Below are positions 7,376-9,729 of a stretch of DNA of 9,729 nt, in pieces. The stretch comes from Capsulimonas sp. GTDB lineage: Bacteria; Armatimonadota; Armatimonadia; Armatimonadales; Capsulimonadaceae. Each line of letters starts with the position of its first letter. Position 1 is the first letter of the stretch. Below the pieces are notes generated by a model, which made no database searches, was not told where the DNA came from, and saw only the letters and a program-made list of their open reading frames with translations. Location: contig JAOQAA010000278.1 in assembly GCA_025963815.1 (NCBI GenBank), forward strand, positions 1 to 9,729. The letters are read 5' to 3'. Position numbers and translations under genes: made by a program.

Positions 7376-8158
7376 ATGCGTCGCCGAAAAAAAGAAAAGC
7401 CGCTGCTGCCGAAGATGATCGGCATCGCCGTCGTGATTGTCGCTGCTCTGCTGCCACTGCTCTCCAAGCTGGGCGCGTTCAAGCCGATGCACGGCCATCG
7501 ATACGACAACGTCACGCTGGTGAAGCTGCCGCCGGTTCCGAAAAAGCCGGAGGTGAAGAAAGCCGCGCCGAAGAAGAAAGTCGCCGCGAAGCCGCATCCC
7601 GCCGGACACACGGCGTCGCACGCGGCGGCTAGCCATACGGCGCGGGACACGCGCAATCTGCCCAAGGTCGTCGCCTCGGCCGCCGCGCCTGGCGCGGGCG
7701 GCGATAACGGGATTTCGAATGATGGTACGGGGCAGGTCGGGCAGGTTCCCCAGGCGCCCGCGCCTCCCAAGGAACCCGTGACGCCCGCACCTGAGCCATC
7801 GCCGCCGTCTGCGCCCGAAACAGCGCCCGCGCCGCCACCGGTCACGCCCCCGCCTGCGCCCGCAGCGCCCACTCCGCCGCCCGCGCCGAAGATCGAGCCG
7901 GCGACCGTCGTGTCCAAGACGGAGCCCATCATTCCGGACGACCTGCGCGACACGGATCTCATCGCCCAGTTTCGGGCGCTCTTTACCGTCCATTCGGACG
8001 GCACGGCGTCCGTGAAGACATTGGAATCGACGGGAAACGATCGTTTGGACGCACTGGCGCTGGACGCCGCGAAGCGCTGGAAATTTCAGCCCGCGCGACG
8101 GGATGGGACGCCTTTGGAGAGCTATTTACGGCTGACGGTGGAGTTTGTGGTGAGTTGA
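7376..8158 (+). CDS. tonB: TonB-family energy transducer with long Pro/Ala/Lys linker
   Basis: A 260-residue protein that should carry energy from ExbB/ExbD across the periplasm to the receptor's TonB box. It has a basic cytoplasmic tip (MRRRKKEK), one membrane anchor (about 13-31), then a Lys/Ala stretch (about 52-75), a His/Ala patch (74-88) and a strongly Pro-rich run (about 125-172). A TonB C-terminal domain covers about 195-260, with the typical DGTASVKTLESTG, LDALALDAAKRWKFQPA and final strand LRLTVEFVVS. The anchor helix has no histidine, although E. coli TonB has a functionally important His there. AGGAG lies 12 nt upstream, and the gene follows exbD by 18 nt. It is the last gene of the plus-strand operon. 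The linker sequence is low-complexity, so only the two ends carry homology information. Confidence 0.9.
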   Translation: MRRRKKEKPLLPKMIGIAVVIVAALLPLLSKLGAFKPMHGHRYDNVTLVKLPPVPKKPEVKKAAPKKKVAAKPHPAGHTASHAAASHTARDTRNLPKVVASAAAPGAGGDNGISNDGTGQVGQVPQAPAPPKEPVTPAPEPSPPSAPETAPAPPPVTPPPAPAAPTPPPAPKIEPATVVSKTEPIIPDDLRDTDLIAQFRALFTVHSDGTASVKTLESTGNDRLDALALDAAKRWKFQPARRDGTPLESYLRLTVEFVVS

Positions 8159-8202
8159 AGGATCTGGAAAACTAAAGAAGGCAAGTCGCACTACCCCTCC
8201 CG

Positions 8203-8341
8203 TTCTACCCACCCCGGCCTTCGGCCACCCCTCCCGCAGCTGGAGGGGTTTGAAAGAACTGCCCTCACGAAAACCGTGTGCGTTATTAGTCCATTCCCCT
8301 CCAGCTGCGGGAGGGGTGGCCGAAGGCCGGGGTGGGTAGAA
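8203..8341. repeat. Perfect 46-bp inverted-repeat intergenic element
   Basis: The left arm (8203-8248) and right arm (8296-8341) are exact reverse complements over 46 bp, separated by a 47-nt spacer. Each arm contains smaller palindromes: GGCC-TTC-GGCC, and CCCCTCC / GGAGGGG around a 7-nt loop. A further CGGGC-GTG-GCCCG hairpin sits just outside at 8344-8356. The element fills the gap between the convergent tonB (plus) and cdd (minus) genes, where a cruciform or RNA hairpin could stop or stabilise both transcripts, although neither side has a U tract. The sequence type differs from the C-rich elements at 2273 and 4063. I infer a mobile-type non-autonomous intergenic repeat. No target-site duplication is evident. 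Confidence 0.9.
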
Positions 8342-8393
8342 TACGGGCGTGGCCCGAAGCGACGGGGTGGGTGTAACCCGGGAGAGGGCCTTC

Positions 8394-8855
8394 CTAAAGC
8401 AGCGTGAAGTTATCCGGCAGCAGCGCGGAGATTGGCTCGATACAGACTTGGTCCCCGGCGCAGGTGGAGACGATCATGATGGGGTTGTCGGCCTGGGAGA
8501 ACTCGGAGATGACCTGGCGGCAGGCGCCGCAGGGTTTGGCGAGGCGCGCGGCGGTGGTGACGAGCGCGATGGCGACGATGTCCATGCGGCCGTCGGCGAT
8601 GGCGTTGAAGATCGCGACACGTTCGGCGCAGACGGTCAGACCGAACGAGGCGTTCTCGATATTGCAGCCGCGATAGATCGTCCCATCGCTGAGCAGAACG
8701 GCGGCGCCGACCGGGAAGTTGGAGTAGGGAGCGTAGGCGGCTGCTTGCGCCTCGCGCGCGGCCGCGATGATTTCTCCCTGGAGGTCGTGGACGAGCGTGG
8801 CGTGGTCGATATCCGTTTGCAGCAAATCCGTCACCATCGTCGATTGTTCGCGCAT
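8394..8855 (-). CDS. cdd: Cytidine deaminase
   Basis: A 153-residue zinc enzyme of pyrimidine salvage that hydrolytically deaminates cytidine and deoxycytidine to uridine and deoxyuridine in the cytosol. The signature is complete: substrate-binding CNIENASFG (N65, E67), the catalytic TVCAERVAIF with zinc ligand C76 and proton-shuttling E78, and PCGACRQVISEF with zinc ligands C109 and C112. Three Cys ligands mark the small homotetrameric type. It is slightly longer than the usual 130 or so residues, because of an N-terminal extension of about 20. The first ATG is preferred because AAGGGG sits 6 nt upstream; a second ATG would begin at residue 7. The gene lies 73 nt downstream of tlyA on the same strand, so they may share a transcript. 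Confidence 0.96.
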   Translation of the reverse strand: MREQSTMVTDLLQTDIDHATLVHDLQGEIIAAAREAQAAAYAPYSNFPVGAAVLLSDGTIYRGCNIENASFGLTVCAERVAIFNAIADGRMDIVAIALVTTAARLAKPCGACRQVISEFSQADNPIMIVSTCAGDQVCIEPISALLPDNFTLL

Positions 8856-8928
8856 CGGTTTCCCCTTATCTGATATTTTAACCTTCTACCACATTTCCAC
8901 ATAAAATTACCGGGCGGCGAAGGCCAAA

Positions 8929-9672
8929 TCAGCGGGGGATGCTCGCGACCGGGCGCAGATGCAGGAGAAACTCCTCGTTGCCGTCGCCGCCGCGGATCGG
9001 GCTGGGCATCCGTCCCATCTCGGCGAGGCCGCATCCGTAGGCGGCGGCGACTACCCGCGCGAGCGCCTGCGTGCGCAGCTGAGGACTGCGCACGATGCCG
9101 CCCTTCCCGACCCGTTCGGCCCCGACTTCGAACTGTGGCTTGACGAGACAAACGATGTCGCCGTCCGGCGTCAGCAGAGGCGCCAGAGCGGGGAATGCGA
9201 TGGTGAGCGAGATAAACGAAAGGTCGGCGACGATCAGTGCAAATGGCGTGGGGAACATGGCGGGCGTGAGATCGCGCACGTTCACACGCTCACGCAGGGT
9301 CACGCGCGGGTCTTCCCGCAGCTGCTGAACCATTTGATCGCGGCCGACGTCAATTGCGAACACGTGCGTAGCGCCGTTTTGCAAAAGGCAATCGGTGAAG
9401 CCGCCGGTGGACGCGCCGGCGTCCAGGCACTGCTTGCCGGTCGGCGCGACATGGAACTTCTCCAGGGCGGCGGCAAGCTTCTGGCCGCCTCGGGAGACGA
9501 AGGGCAGCACCTCGCCCGTGATTTCGATCTCCGCCGTTTCTTCATTGACAGGCGCGCTCGCCTTCAGACCGAACTTGCCATTGACGCAGACCAATTGATT
9601 GTCGATCAGCGCCTCGGCCTCGGAGCGGCTGCGCGCGTGTCCGCGCTCCACCAGGATCTTGTCAAGACGCAT
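8929..9672 (-). CDS. tlyA: TlyA-family rRNA (cytidine-2'-O)-methyltransferase
   Basis: A 247-residue RNA methyltransferase of the TlyA/hemolysin-A family, which 2'-O-methylates cytidine in 16S and/or 23S rRNA using S-adenosylmethionine. An N-terminal S4 RNA-binding domain (about 1-55, MRLDKILVERGHARSRSEAE) is joined to an FtsJ-like Rossmann methyltransferase domain. Visible motifs are SRGGQKL (60-66), the SAM-binding DAGASTGGFTDCLLQ (84-98), DVG (108-110), ADLSFISL (149-156) and VKPQFE (177-182). K65, D150, K178 and E234 fit the catalytic tetrad described for the mycobacterial protein. The length is within the family norm and the gene appears intact. AAAGG lies 11 nt upstream of the ATG. The start overlaps the end of another minus-strand frame by 11 nt. 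Despite the old haemolysin name, a ribosome-modifying role is the better-supported one. Confidence 0.94.
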   Translation of the reverse strand: MRLDKILVERGHARSRSEAEALIDNQLVCVNGKFGLKASAPVNEETAEIEITGEVLPFVSRGGQKLAAALEKFHVAPTGKQCLDAGASTGGFTDCLLQNGATHVFAIDVGRDQMVQQLREDPRVTLRERVNVRDLTPAMFPTPFALIVADLSFISLTIAFPALAPLLTPDGDIVCLVKPQFEVGAERVGKGGIVRSPQLRTQALARVVAAAYGCGLAEMGRMPSPIRGGDGNEEFLLHLRPVASIPR

Positions 9673-9729
9673 TGGAGGTGGCGCCTTTCAAATGATCCGT
9701 GCTGTTCTGGTAGACGAGATTCGCGGGAA
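9662..9729 (-). CDS. C-terminal end of an unidentified gene overlapping the tlyA start (partial)
   Basis: Reading the minus strand inward from the right edge, one frame stays open for 21 codons, ending ...STDHLKGATSNAS, and stops at TGA (9664-9662), 11 nt inside tlyA. The codons are mostly G/C-ending and the composition (NLVYQNSTDHLKG) looks protein-like, and short overlaps of this sort are common in operons. Of the other two minus frames, one stops within the segment and one runs on. The fragment is too short to identify a family. If real, tlyA and cdd are the distal part of a longer minus-strand operon. Confidence 0.4.
   Translation of the reverse strand, partial: PANLVYQNSTDHLKGATSNAS

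Noticed and set aside
7780..7915. Short GC-rich repeated units that might suggest a tandem repeat or CRISPR-like array
   Set aside because: They are in-frame Pro/Ala codons of the TonB linker with irregular spacing, and no unique spacers or constant repeat are present.
7159..8004. 281- and 259-codon minus-strand frames opposite exbD/tonB with Gly-rich translations
   Set aside because: The glycine and arginine runs are the antisense reading of the Pro/Ala codons in the TonB linker. The plus strand has complete family domains and good gene spacing.

Overview
The window is about 9.7 kb of high-GC bacterial DNA, densely coded, from a diderm (Gram-negative-type) organism. The outer-membrane TonB-dependent receptor and its inner-membrane ExbB/ExbD/TonB motor show this. 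The mix of genes (an ECF sigma factor fused to HEAT repeats and a DUF2087-like tail, a xylose-isomerase-like TIM-barrel sugar enzyme, C-rich intergenic palindromes) would suit a member of Armatimonadota such as a Capsulimonas-like bacterium. That placement is an impression from gene content and not proved by the window.

Layout. Positions 24-2135 (minus) hold a 703-residue fusion: an ECF sigma factor, an alpha-helical HEAT-like repeat region and a C-terminal winged-helix-like domain. Positions 2136-2439 are non-coding. They hold a strong intrinsic terminator facing the minus strand and a 164-bp inverted-repeat element that ends three bases from the next stop codon. Positions 2440-3426 (minus) encode a sugar phosphate isomerase/epimerase-like TIM barrel. 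Positions 3427-3649 are a divergent control region with short palindromes and a candidate promoter.

Positions 3650-8158 (plus) form one coherent transport locus. It starts with a small secreted or membrane-anchored His/Cys protein with a CxxCxW motif, then a TonB-dependent receptor, then exbB, exbD and tonB. From the receptor onward the genes are 15 nt apart, 4 nt overlapped and 18 nt apart, so the receptor probably travels with its own private energising complex. A degenerate C-rich palindromic element lies between the small protein and the receptor. Positions 8159-8393 hold a perfect 46-bp inverted repeat between the convergent tonB and cdd genes.

Positions 8394-8855 (minus) encode cytidine deaminase and 8929-9672 (minus) encode a TlyA-type rRNA 2'-O-methyltransferase. 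The start of tlyA is overlapped by the tail of another minus-strand reading frame that runs off the right edge. The most notable items are the sigma-HEAT-DUF2087 fusion, the self-contained TonB locus led by an unassigned His/Cys protein, and three intergenic palindromic elements of two sequence types.
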